Positions 1 to 9,438 of a DNA stretch of 64,000 bases are shown here, piece by piece. Positions within the stretch are counted from its first letter, which is position 1; each line of letters starts with the position of its first letter. Below the pieces are notes generated by a model. It made no database searches, was not told where the DNA came from, and saw only the letters and a list, made by a program, of their open reading frames with translations. Origin of the DNA: Calcarisporiella thermophila CBS 279.70 (Eukaryota > Calcarisporiellomycota); NCBI RefSeq assembly GCF_041956535.1, contig NW_027192192.1, forward strand, positions 1,149,980 to 1,213,979, read 5' to 3'. The position numbers and the translations under genes are program-made.

Positions 1-1924
1 GCTACTCGCATTGGTGGCCACCAATTGTGGAACTCTTTTACCCATTGCTTCATGATAGTAGCTGGACATACAATAATTACGGGACCCTTCAGCAGTTTTG
101 AGTAAAAAAGTCCAGCCAGGAATGAGATGATCTGAACAGTCTTTCCGAGACCCTTTTGGAGTAAATTGGGTTGAGTTTCTTAATTTCTGCAATTTCATAA
201 AGGGGCATGTTGGTGTTACCATTTCATCTCCAATGATACCACCTGCTTTTTGGCGGTGTAATTCCCATAGCCATCGTACGCCTAGTGAAATAACAGTATA
301 GTTGAGTAGAGATTATTGAGATTCAGATATCACTACTTACAAGTCTTTTGGTAGTCAAATAGGTTCGAGTAAACATCTCCGGGTACGCGAAATCCATCAT
401 CGAAGATAGCATCATCTTCAGATGGGTGAGGTGCATGGAATTCAGTTTCAGGATCGAAATCTTCGCCCAAACCGGCCTCCTCAATTTCTTCATCGTTGAG
501 TTCATATGTGGCTAGCTTGTCAAGCTAACAGAGCAAAATCAAGTCGGTTATCAAGAACTTTAAATATATATCATAAATGGGAATATTTACATGATTTAAA
601 CGCCAACGAAGTAGCTTTCTTTTCCGTGCCCAGGATTCTATCCTTGATAGATAAATAGTTTCGTCGCCATCATCCTGATATTCAGGCTGGTATTTTTGTC
701 TTATTGACGATCCTACATTCGCCGTACTAAAATCGCTCAATTCGTCATCCGGCAGGTCTCCCTCCGTTTTCGGTTCATAATCCTCTTCCGAAAGCTCAGC
801 ATCTCTCAATTTTTTTCTCACTATTGAAGAGTCTGAAATGGACTCTTCCTCTATATGACTTTCTGAGAGGTTAACACCGTCGATCTCTCTTATGTCATTA
901 GAGGTGTCAAAATCATCTAAGCTGTCCGTATTGGTATCGACAGAAGAGTCTGCATGATTGGGCTTTGACCTTTGTATAATGCGACGTCGGCTCGAAGGAC
1001 GCTGTTCGGAAATGCTAAAATCTAGGGTTGGCCGCTTGAGATTTCGGTGAGAAGTCGGTTGTGAAATAAAGAGATTCGGTGTGGCAGCGGAACCCTCTAT
1101 ATCATCCATGCGATCAAATGGAGTAATTTTCCCAGTTCTAATCAGGTAATCGCGGACAGATTCATTAGGAGCACGAAGGTTATTTTGAATCGCTATGGAA
1201 GAGAACGTCGTTGTTACATATCGCTAACATGAATAGATAAGAAGCGACAATTTCTACCATTCGGATCAGAGTTTTGGAGATTCTTTTGTCGTTCCGAGAT
1301 GCGTTTCTTTATGTCTTGCTCATCTTGCTTAAGATCATTCAAGTCTTTTGCCTGCATTCATATAAGTGAGATGTGCAACAAAAATATAGCGAAATCGCTG
1401 TGTTTCTTACTAGAGAAACAATTCGCTCTCGTATTTGATCTTTAGCTGTGGATTTGGTTTGAGGACTGCTCAGCTGAGTCCTCAGTTGTGAAAGCTGATG
1501 CAGAATTTTGCTGTAATGAAATAGAGTCCATAAATTAATCCATTCTCGAAAATTTTCTCTTGATCATATAGATGATAAAAACCTCGATTGCGTTTGTGTT
1601 TTCTTCAATCTCTTTCTCTCAATTTCATCTTCGCGTTCATTGATCTCACGATCAGCCTTTTCGACAAATTTGTAAGAAATCAATTAGTAAATCCAGGTAA
1701 TGCCACAATGAAAAGGCGGGCATAAAAATATTCAGGAGCAGGAGAGATACCTTTGACATAAGATCTCTCTCAAGTACATCCTGATCAACGATCCCTAAAC
1801 TGAATTTAGATAAGCTGCTTTCGGCAGCCAGCGTCGTATTAGAGGAGGGGTGCTCGGGTACATTTTGGGAATCAATGGAAACTTGTCCATTTGAATTGAC
1901 AGATGCATCAGCTTCCATGTTCAT
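1..1924 (-). CDS. RAD26: Rad26/CSB (ERCC6)-like SNF2 DNA translocase, N-terminal part
   Basis: Transcription-coupled repair factor of the SNF2 ATPase family; the gene runs off the left edge of the window. Reading leftwards from ATG 1924, the coding parts are a low-complexity N-terminus, a charged segment, a long acidic disordered segment (about 1109-590), a basic WARKRK-type stretch, then the ATPase start. That start reads [32 protein letters not shown], an intron of about 70 bases, [15 protein letters not shown] (Walker A) and [18 protein letters not shown]. These blocks match the Rad26/ERCC6 subfamily better than other SNF2 proteins. At least six exons are needed, and the small upstream exons between 1130 and 1650 are only approximately placed. 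It is divergent from the small gene at 2188. The family assignment is secure; the exon model of the first third is provisional. Confidence 0.85.
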
Positions 1925-2187
1925 CTATCGAATGCAATGGAAAGAAAACTAAAGTTCCTTAAATCCTTAATATCACTTAATGTATGACACCAAGTGACGC
2001 GGTTGTGACTGTATTTGTGACTGCTTAGTTTAAGAAGTTATTAGACTGTCTTTGGCGTAATTTGTTCAACGAGACATCCACGTCCATAAAAGGCGACCCT
2101 CTCTCCACTTATTTCCCCACGCTATCGTCTTTTTCACTCGCTACTCTTCATTCGATTCCACTCGGAAAGAACCTCGACTGATTAACC

Positions 2188-2548
2188 ATGGACAAGAACA
2201 AGCAAGGTATAATGTGGAAATCCCTTTTCCTGTCGCCTAAACTGATGGCACTTATGTATGTAATTATAGAAGAATTTCGTCGTTTTAGCGACGAAGTATC
2301 TAATACGATGCAACCTGTAACTACGGAAGAGCCTGTAAGGACTTCAATATTTTGTCTTCTCTCGACTCTACCTTTCTTACCACATATTCTTCTTAACCTT
2401 CTAGCAATCTATGCCTCTATCGGAGAGCCAAAATACGGGTCTACAAAACAATGACGATTCTGGGGAGCGTGATAAAAACATCGCGCGACGTCTAAGTGAT
2501 CACATCCGTGAAAATGTTGAATTTGCTGAAGATGGGTTACTTCTTTAG
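2188..2548 (+). CDS. Small orphan protein, three exons
   Basis: Hypothetical 75-residue acidic protein. Three exons (2188-2206, 2270-2334, 2405-2548) join in one frame across introns with consensus ends (GTATAA...TATAG and GTAAGG...TCTAG). The product starts MDKNKQEEFRRFSDEV and ends FAEDGLLL before TAG. It has no signal peptide or membrane segment. The middle is Ser/Asn/Gln-rich and a short charged helix-like stretch (DKNIARRLSDHIREN) lies near the end. I do not recognise the family. Clean splice sites, an ATG in a good context (aaccATGg) and a divergent promoter shared with the RAD26-like gene support it as real. Confidence 0.5.
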
Positions 2549-3411
2549 CTACCAAATCGAGAACTCTGTATGAATAATGACACAGTATAGTATAGCTTTC
2601 ACGATTCTACCCATTCGTAGTATAAGTACATAAATGTATATAAGTTTTTATTTCTATTGTTTAAAATGACTATTGTGCTCAAATCTACCATAATAAATAT
2701 TTTACTTACTCAACTCAACATTTTCAAACACAACTTGAAAAATTCAGGCATGTGCAAGTACACTCGGATATCTTGTTGAATATTTATCGTATCTCGATAA
2801 CTGTTGTGCATTAGTATGGGTGCTATATAAAGAGAATGCTATTGTGTCCTCTATTATTCACCATCCCCACGGCGCTTACCGCTAATTCAATAGAAAGCAT
2901 ACACTCTCCTTAATTGGGATCCTATTAAAATGGGGTTTATTTCGTTTATACTTTGTCTATATTTAATACCATTTGATGCTCAACACATTTTGCTCTAACG
3001 TCCTCTCTATCCCCTGTATAAGTATTGAACCTTGACTATTCAAAAAACTTTGCCTAAGTTTGACGTTAACAATTTCTAAACAGCCCAATCAACTCGAAAT
3101 ACAATGTGATGGCACATAGTTGATTATACAGTCACAAATCTACAGTTATCATTGGAACCTGATATTAAAATTGTGTAGCTCAAGTTACATTAGAGCATAG
3201 CGGCAAAAACCATGATAGCTTTGGAGATCAAGTTCACTCATTTTATGTTCTCAACTTCTACCAAGCCAACTCGGTAGAACTAGAAATTATCAAAACCATT
3301 GCTTGATTGAAATTAACAATGCGGTGTATGTCTCTAAAGAATTAACATTTTACATTCGTTTCGATTGCAATAACCATTGAAATGTCTATTAATATTGACC
3401 TTTGCAATTAG
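2549..3411. other. AT-rich intergenic region and unresolved 5' part of the TBC gene
   Basis: No convincing coding sequence is visible between the orphan gene and the first clear exon of the TBC protein. The TBC reading frame enters at a splice acceptor at 3410-3411 (CAATTAG), so at least one short 5' exon with the ATG must lie in 3190-3400. I could not settle which ATG it is. Confidence 0.4.
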
Positions 3412-4951
3412 TTAAATTCCCTCATTCAAATCAAGAAAGAAAGAAAGTGCCTACAGCAGTCCCACAACCTATTCAGTCTAATAGTTCCTATCGGGAAAAC
3501 ACCACAGGTTCTTTGCGACACTTATCAATAATGATATCCAACAAGTTCAATTCTACGCTGAATCTGCCAAATTTCACGAGAGGTCAAGATAACCACCTTG
3601 CCCAGACCAATCCTCGAAAGTTGCGTGTCTCGTTAATGCCGTGGAAATCTAGAGTTGAAGAAAGACCCCAAAATGACGAATATATTATGTTAATTGACAG
3701 AGGAAATAGAGCTCATGTAGAGACATGTAATATTCTCACGGAGAACAAGCTAGTGTGGAAATCTGATGCATTAAGGCAAAAGAATGGAGATGGGAACAAA
3801 AATGGCCGGCTGCATTCGGGTAAGTGGGATGAATTAGCGTCGCAGGAAGCCAAACAAGATAAGGTTGATTAGAGCTCAGCAATTTGAAATTCTTGAGATC
3901 CTTGGTGTTTAATATAGGATTGATTGTTTTAAAGCAGATTGAACTTTCGCAGACATTGAGAGGGTATGGATGGAAAATATTAGTCGGTGTAGATAGTTAT
4001 TATCAAGCAGGATTATATGAGGTGAGGATTGTTGCAGTGTATTTTGATAGAGCTATTGGAGATGAACGCATTGCATTTGCAATTAGGAATTATTAGTCCA
4101 AGAACGTACCAAGCTAGATATTCAGATTATAAATGATCTAAATGTTTGGTTTCGGGGTGAAGAGCAAGAACTGAAAGGGATTAAATTCGAACGCCTTGCA
4201 GATGTTCTTATCGCCTATTCTCACTATAGTTCCGACTTTGTTTGTAGCCGTGATATTGTAATTCTCCTTGCTCTTATGTTGCAGTATTTACCAGCTGAGG
4301 TATGTATACAGTTTCTTCGGAGCAATTCAATTTTTCTAACTTGTGGATAATTAGGATACCTTTTGGTTATTTGTTGCAACTGTCGAAAATTATCTACAAG
4401 ATCTCTACTCCCATAACTCCCGTCGGCTCCAAACCGAGGCAAACCTCTTCGGTAATCATTTACGAGTACGCTCTCCTAACCTAGCCAACCATCTTATACA
4501 CAACAACATTGAACCGGCCAACTTTGCAACCCATTGGTTTGCCTCTGGCTTTGGCGAAGTATTCTCTAGTGAAAATGCTGCTCGAATATGGGATGTTTTC
4601 TTTTTGGAGGGCATAGAGGTGTGGTTTCGGGTGGGGATGGAGATTTTGCAGGAACTTGAGCCGTTACTTTTCCAACTGAATAGCCAGGATTCTATAGTGA
4701 GCACTCTATTGCATCCTCCGTTAGAACCTGAGCAGATTGAAACAATTATTGAAACCATACAGCCTGGAAGAGTTGGGTTTAAGACGCTTGACAAGCTAGC
4801 ACAGAAATACACGAGAGCAAAACCACAAGACTTAGCTTTCAAAGAGGAAGCTACGAGGAATGAAACCATCGCTTCACAAACTTCGAATTGGCTTCATTTG
4901 GGTATGTGGGGCGCGGTGGACAAGATGTTACAATCGCGATTGGGAAACTAA
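3412..4951 (+). CDS. TBC-domain (Rab-GAP-like) protein, catalytic fingers apparently lost
   Basis: Protein of the Tre-2/Bub2/Cdc16 (TBC) Rab-GTPase-activating family. Exons read from 3412 (5' exon unresolved), with introns at about 3864-3939, 4021-4087 and 4297-4353, to TAA 4949-4951. A basic N-terminal linker of about 150 residues is followed by the TBC domain: TLRGYGWKILVGVDSYY, then GLYEELL, LADVLIAYSHYSSD, YLPAEDTFWLFVATVENYL and ARIWDVFFLEGIEVWFRVG. These are standard TBC blocks. The two catalytic fingers are not standard. The IxxDxxR motif reads IINDLNV, so Arg is replaced, and the position of the YQG glutamine reads FVCSRD. If the exon joins are right, it is probably a non-catalytic Rab-binding TBC protein. 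The intron ending at 4087 was chosen because it keeps the frame open and restores GLYEELL. Confidence 0.7.
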
Positions 4952-5160
4952 TTCACCTTGTACCGATATCTTAAGAGATAACAGATATATGTATATTTTC
5001 TCACAAACTTGATTTGTTCTTATCAAAAAAAAAAAGCAAAACGAGAGTGAATAGAAATTAGAAAAAAAAAACAATCGAACGAGGAAATAGATACTATATT
5101 ACACACGATTGTATAGGAATTCTCTATATACAAGTATAAAGAATAAAGTGTAAAATGAAA

Positions 5161-6513
5161 TCACTCTTCATCCATTGCCAATTCATCTTCTTCTTCTTCA
5201 TCCTCATCGACTTCGCTTTCACCTCCACCCTCACCTTCTACAACCCCTCCAAGCGTCTCTCCAATCTCCCCTCCAGCCTCCGATTCTTTTTCATCCTCCT
5301 CTCCGCTATCGCCATTGGATTTTCGATCTTCATTCTCGCTCTCCACATCAGAATCATATTCCTCGGGAATATCTTCATCTTCCTCGTCCGGGACAAAATC
5401 TTCGTCATTCACATCGTCATCGTCGTCCTCCATGGAATAGCTATGTACAGACTGCATGCCTGCCATTTCATCTTGATTTTCAGCGCGTCCCTTTCCTTTC
5501 CCGGTAGCCACTGCCTTCCCCTTCCCTTTATTCATGTCTCTTACGTCCACCTGTCTAAGCTTCTCAGAGAGCGACGCATCTTCATGCTTTGTTAGGTATC
5601 TATCCACATTCTCAAACTCTGCTTGTTCAATCATTTCAAACTCTAGCTGAATATCGGACCCAGTAGGGGAACCTAGGGCGCGTCTATCCTCATGTAGTTG
5701 GATAGTGAGATTGAATGTGCGTGCGGTGACACCGTGATATGATTTAGATGCAATGTCTTCTGGACGGATAAGAAGAACAGGTTTGCGGAAACCAAAAAAT
5801 AGGCCTTGAGGAAGAAAAAAGAGATAGCCATCGCGTGCACGGAAATAGGTTTGAACGTACGAAGCGGGGGTGCCGTCGCGCAATCGTTTTTGAGCCGAGA
5901 AGACGGATGGATCCGGTAGGCCAATGCTCAGATTTGCGAAATGCTGTACCGCTCTGCATACATGCTCCATCGGAGAGGTCTCGCCGATTTGATTAAAAAG
6001 CGGATCACTGCAGGAGATCTTTACATTATTGCCGAAACCAAACACCAGGCTATCGTCCCCCGCTCTATTAAATAAACACATTGTCCAGTGCGCTGCCTGC
6101 TTGTCAGGGGTTGGAACGCAAATTCCCTGTTCAAGTGCAGCCTTATCCATCCGCCACTCGATCTTCTCCCCACTAGATACTTGCACTTCTATTCGTGTTG
6201 ATGTTATGACTATGTTTGCTTTTTTCCGAAAGGGGCTTTGGACACTCATGTCTTGCAGCGTGCACAACGCTTGTTCTGATAAAATAGTATCTCCACCGTT
6301 TTTACCTTCATCCTGATTTTCAAGTTTTCGTTTTTTGCTAAGTGCAATACCATTCACTTCGGTGCGTGATTGAAAGTATGCGATGACACGTTCAAATAAG
6401 GGAAGGGCATCGGCTCTTTGTGTGATGAAATTCTTAACATCATCACGCAGCACCTCATCGTAAATGGCATTTAAAAAGGAAGGGACATTCAGTTGGGTGG
6501 TGTCGTCTGTCAT
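5161..6513 (-). CDS. RTT106: Histone H3-H4 chaperone, Rtt106-like
   Basis: Intronless 450-residue protein that probably deposits new H3-H4 during replication and silencing. The N-terminal 60 residues form a helical segment (FLNAIYDEVLRDDVKNFI). The middle (about 90-320) has the double pleckstrin-homology (Rtt106/Spt16-middle type) strand pattern, with SPFRKKANIVIT, WTMCLFNRAGDDSLVFGFG and YLFFLPQGLFFGFRKPVLLI. The tail from about residue 345 is lysine/glycine-rich and then very acidic, ending in DELAMDEE. Length and layout fit Rtt106 (about 450 residues in yeast). Pob3/SSRP1 is the main alternative, but its N-terminal SSRP domain is missing. It is transcribed divergently from the zinc-finger gene at 6810, 296 bases away. 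Confidence 0.75.
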   Translation of the reverse strand: MTDDTTQLNVPSFLNAIYDEVLRDDVKNFITQRADALPLFERVIAYFQSRTEVNGIALSKKRKLENQDEGKNGGDTILSEQALCTLQDMSVQSPFRKKANIVITSTRIEVQVSSGEKIEWRMDKAALEQGICVPTPDKQAAHWTMCLFNRAGDDSLVFGFGNNVKISCSDPLFNQIGETSPMEHVCRAVQHFANLSIGLPDPSVFSAQKRLRDGTPASYVQTYFRARDGYLFFLPQGLFFGFRKPVLLIRPEDIASKSYHGVTARTFNLTIQLHEDRRALGSPTGSDIQLEFEMIEQAEFENVDRYLTKHEDASLSEKLRQVDVRDMNKGKGKAVATGKGKGRAENQDEMAGMQSVHSYSMEDDDDDVNDEDFVPDEEDEDIPEEYDSDVESENEDRKSNGDSGEEDEKESEAGGEIGETLGGVVEGEGGGESEVDEDEEEEDELAMDEE

Positions 6514-6809
6514 TTGAAAAATCTCGCGTTTTTAGATTAAATTACGACGATCAAAAAATAAAGTGATATTCAAAAGTAAAATTTACAAAGTGGCGATTGA
6601 AACTCTGTGCGTCGTCACCAGAAGACGTCAGCAAAATTAATAAAGGGGGGTTTCAGAAAATGAATTTTCATCGGTGCAAATTCGCCACTCTTGCGCGCCT
6701 CGAGTATTCTGTGAACTTAAGTTTCTTTTTGACAACCCAGCCCACCGGAGAACATTAAAAATAGGCGGGTCGTTTTAATGTTGTATTAATGCATTAAATT
6801 CTCTTTAGA

Positions 6810-7654
6810 ATGTCTACAAAAGGGGCCAGTGTTTCTCCATTACCGTCAAATCAGAAAGATAATCCGAATTCAACTCCTCTCGGATTACTTGCTAATGCTG
6901 CCTCTATTGCTGCCGTTGCCACTGCTTCAAATCATTCTTGCACTGTGTCAACTGCCTCTTCCTCAACTTACACTCCCATTCACTCTCGCAGTCTATCGTC
7001 ATCCCTAGTTATAGTCCCACCCACAGTCAACCGGCCACGCCAGGACCATGTCTCTTCCACACCCTTGACCATTTCAACTTCCATGAGAAATGGACTTTTC
7101 ACAACGCTACGGTTAAATACGCCCGCCCATGTGAAAAAGAATGCGAGCGATAAGCAGTGGATATGCGAGCGTTGCGACCTCACTTTTGCTAGACAGCATA
7201 ACCTTAAATCCCATTATCTCACGCATTCAGATGAGCGACCTTTCAAGGTACCGAGCAATATATTCTAATTTACTTCTCTTTAGCTTTAAACTAACATTTG
7301 GGTGATGTGTAGTGTCAGCAATGCAAACAAAATTTTCGGAGACAACATGATCTCAAACGGCATCAAAAACTCCATACTGGTGAGCGGCCATTTAAATGTC
7401 CAGTGTGCGAGCGCTCCTTCGCGAGACTCGATGCGCTAAATCGACACTTAAGGACGGAAGGGAGAAATGCCTGTGTACATCGAGGGCCGAGAAGGGAAGG
7501 GAAAAAAAACACGTTAGACAATGTAGCAAAATTGTTGCCTAGACAAAGGACCACTCCTGCACAGACAGTCTCGATAAAATCCAATGTTACAGATATTGAA
7601 TTTTCCTCTGTGAATAGTGGCAATCCTATGCATGTATCTTCACTGTTAATATGA
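6810..7654 (+). CDS. C2H2 zinc-finger transcription factor
   Basis: Two exons, 6810-7247 and 7313-7654, give a protein of about 259 residues. The first 110 residues are Ser/Thr/Pro-rich. Three zinc fingers follow: CERCDLTFARQHNLKSHYLTH, split from the next finger by the intron; CQQCKQNFRRQHDLKRHQKLH; and CPVCERSFARLDALNRH, whose last ligand is a Cys (EGRNAC), so it is a C2HC finger. The TGERPFK-type linkers (DERPFK, GERPFK) are typical of DNA-binding arrays. A C2HC third finger ending GRNAC is common in fungal stress and development regulators, but I cannot name an ortholog. It converges on the homeobox gene and diverges from RTT106. Confidence 0.85.
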
Positions 7655-7869
7655 TATTGGCAAATATATAAGTGTGTGTTTGGGTAGCAGTTGAAGTGAC
7701 TGTAATAACTTGTCATATTTTCATGGAGGTAGTCAAGCTCTGGTTGGAAGATGCGATAGTAAAAGGAATTACATTTAAACATGGTAGCCATAATAGTAAA
7801 AACAAAAAGAGTATAAGTACAAGCTTACAAAAAATCTTCTTGAAAAAAATACTGAAGTATGCTCGACAA

Positions 7870-9438
7870 CTAAAAGGAAGTAGAAAGCGCCTCTGAACTT
7901 AAAAACTCTATAGATGAGTCCATATCCTCCTGTTTTTCCATCACGAACTCGGGGAAATAATCAGAACTCCAAGCGAGCTGCGGATCTAACGACAGGGGCG
8001 ATGTCGAAGTGGTAGCCGGCGACGCATGGGTTGCAGTTGGAGTGGAGGCAGAGGTAATAAGCCCAAGCCCAATTTCCTCTTGACCCCAGTGATCCAACTT
8101 GGAAGGAACCCCGCAGCTAGTAGATAACAAAGGTGTGGCCGAAAGCGATGGAGAAATGGTGGAGAACGAAGAGACTAAAGGCGAGGACATGAGATCATTT
8201 GGAGATGTTGAGAGTAGAGCCATAGCGTTCGTATACTGGTCCAGCTCTCCAAGCACGATGCTAGCTGGAGTTCCATCGAAACTGGCGACCGATACAAGAT
8301 CGCTATGACTGCGGAGCCATTGCAAAATCTGTTGCTTAAGGTGCATCCCTACACCTCGCATAACATGTCGTAAGCATACTGTAGCCTGCTTTCCTTCTGT
8401 AAAATCACCACAGGCAACCCATTCGCTCTGTGTATTGCTACGCTTCTCCATCTCGAATACAGGGCCTTCTTTCAAATCGATCGCCACCTGGGCGAATGCA
8501 GGATCCAAGGATGTGTATTCAATATTGCGTACTGCAGAGTGGGGGAAGGTCATGCGAAATTGGTGTGCATTGTCTGCAATGCGCCAAGCACAGCCGGTAG
8601 CAGTGTGTTCGCAGACCAAGTCATTGGGTTGAATAAGCATGCGGCGCCAAGTTCCGATTGTGAGCGTGTCACAAGTAAAAGTGAACCGGTCGGGGTCCGC
8701 AGCCGCATCGTTGGGAGGATGGGCGTCAGTTGGAGTGATTAACGGCGAAGGATGGCCAAACATTGGGGATCCCTCCAAGGGAAGTGGGCTGACCGGAGCC
8801 CGCACTCTGTTAGGGATCAAGCATGGCCTCCCTTGCTGCAGCCCTCTGTCTCGAGCCAGCGGCATTCTTCCACCCGTATAGGGGAAATATCCTGGAGAAT
8901 TACCACCAGCACCTATTCCACTTCTACCGCTTCCCAGATGAGCTCCTCCACCGTTTGCCATTGCAGCCAGAAATTGCTGAGAGCGCAATGCTTCTTGCTC
9001 AGCAAGAAGGGCTCGCTTGTGCAGCAGTTTGTTTTTAGCGCGGCGATTTTGGAACCAGATTTGTACAGAACGCTCTGACATTCCAAGTCGCTCTGCAAGC
9101 ATCTCCCGGATTTTGGAGTTTGGTGAAGAGTTTGTGGCGAATACATCTTCAAGGACGGCCAGCTGTTCTGGAGAGGCGCGTGTACGTTTACGCTGAGGAG
9201 GAAGCTTAGGGGTAGAGTCTGTGTCCTCTTTATCACTGGAATAAGAGGGGGTGGGCGTGCCTCCATATGTCTTTAGGAATGGATACGGGAAAAGCCCAGA
9301 GCTACCCGAAGGCTGTTGGTGGTAGGGTGGAAAGGGTGTATTGGGCGTGGTGGGAGAATGAGTAGTATCAGAGGGCGACAGAGCTTGGTTATCTGTTGGA
9401 GAAGGGGATAGAGGAGCAACTGCTGAAGAAGATTCCAT
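7870..9438 (-). CDS. Homeodomain transcription factor, Phx1/Htf1-like
   Basis: Intronless 522-residue DNA-binding regulator. A Pro/Ser-rich start is followed at about residues 80-142 by a homeodomain. It begins PQRKRTRASPEQLAVLEDVF and its recognition helix reads VQIWFQNRRAKNK, with the invariant W, F, N and R. A middle block of about 150 residues (from FTCDTLTIGTWRRM through VACGDFTEGKQATVCLRHVM) resembles the conserved region that follows the homeodomain in fungal Phx1/Htf1/Pah1-type factors. The C-terminus is Ser/Thr/Pro-rich and acidic and may be an activation region. Those relatives act in stationary-phase survival and conidiation, so the role here is inferred. The long purine-rich upstream leader (9440-9750) may be a 5' UTR. 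Confidence 0.85.
   Translation of the reverse strand: MESSSAVAPLSPSPTDNQALSPSDTTHSPTTPNTPFPPYHQQPSGSSGLFPYPFLKTYGGTPTPSYSSDKEDTDSTPKLPPQRKRTRASPEQLAVLEDVFATNSSPNSKIREMLAERLGMSERSVQIWFQNRRAKNKLLHKRALLAEQEALRSQQFLAAMANGGGAHLGSGRSGIGAGGNSPGYFPYTGGRMPLARDRGLQQGRPCLIPNRVRAPVSPLPLEGSPMFGHPSPLITPTDAHPPNDAAADPDRFTFTCDTLTIGTWRRMLIQPNDLVCEHTATGCAWRIADNAHQFRMTFPHSAVRNIEYTSLDPAFAQVAIDLKEGPVFEMEKRSNTQSEWVACGDFTEGKQATVCLRHVMRGVGMHLKQQILQWLRSHSDLVSVASFDGTPASIVLGELDQYTNAMALLSTSPNDLMSSPLVSSFSTISPSLSATPLLSTSCGVPSKLDHWGQEEIGLGLITSASTPTATHASPATTSTSPLSLDPQLAWSSDYFPEFVMEKQEDMDSSIEFLSSEALSTSF

Noticed and set aside
5155-5595. Plus-strand open frame of 146 codons rich in Phe, Leu and His
   Set aside because: It is the antisense of the acidic tail of RTT106; its composition follows from GAA/GAT repeats on the other strand.
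5161-6513. FACT subunit Pob3/SSRP1 as the identity of this gene
   Set aside because: The N-terminal SSRP domain and HMG box are absent, and length and acidic tail fit Rtt106 better.
7363-7791. Minus-strand frame of 142 codons
   Set aside because: Antisense to the second exon of the zinc-finger gene, whose finger motifs and splice sites are clear.
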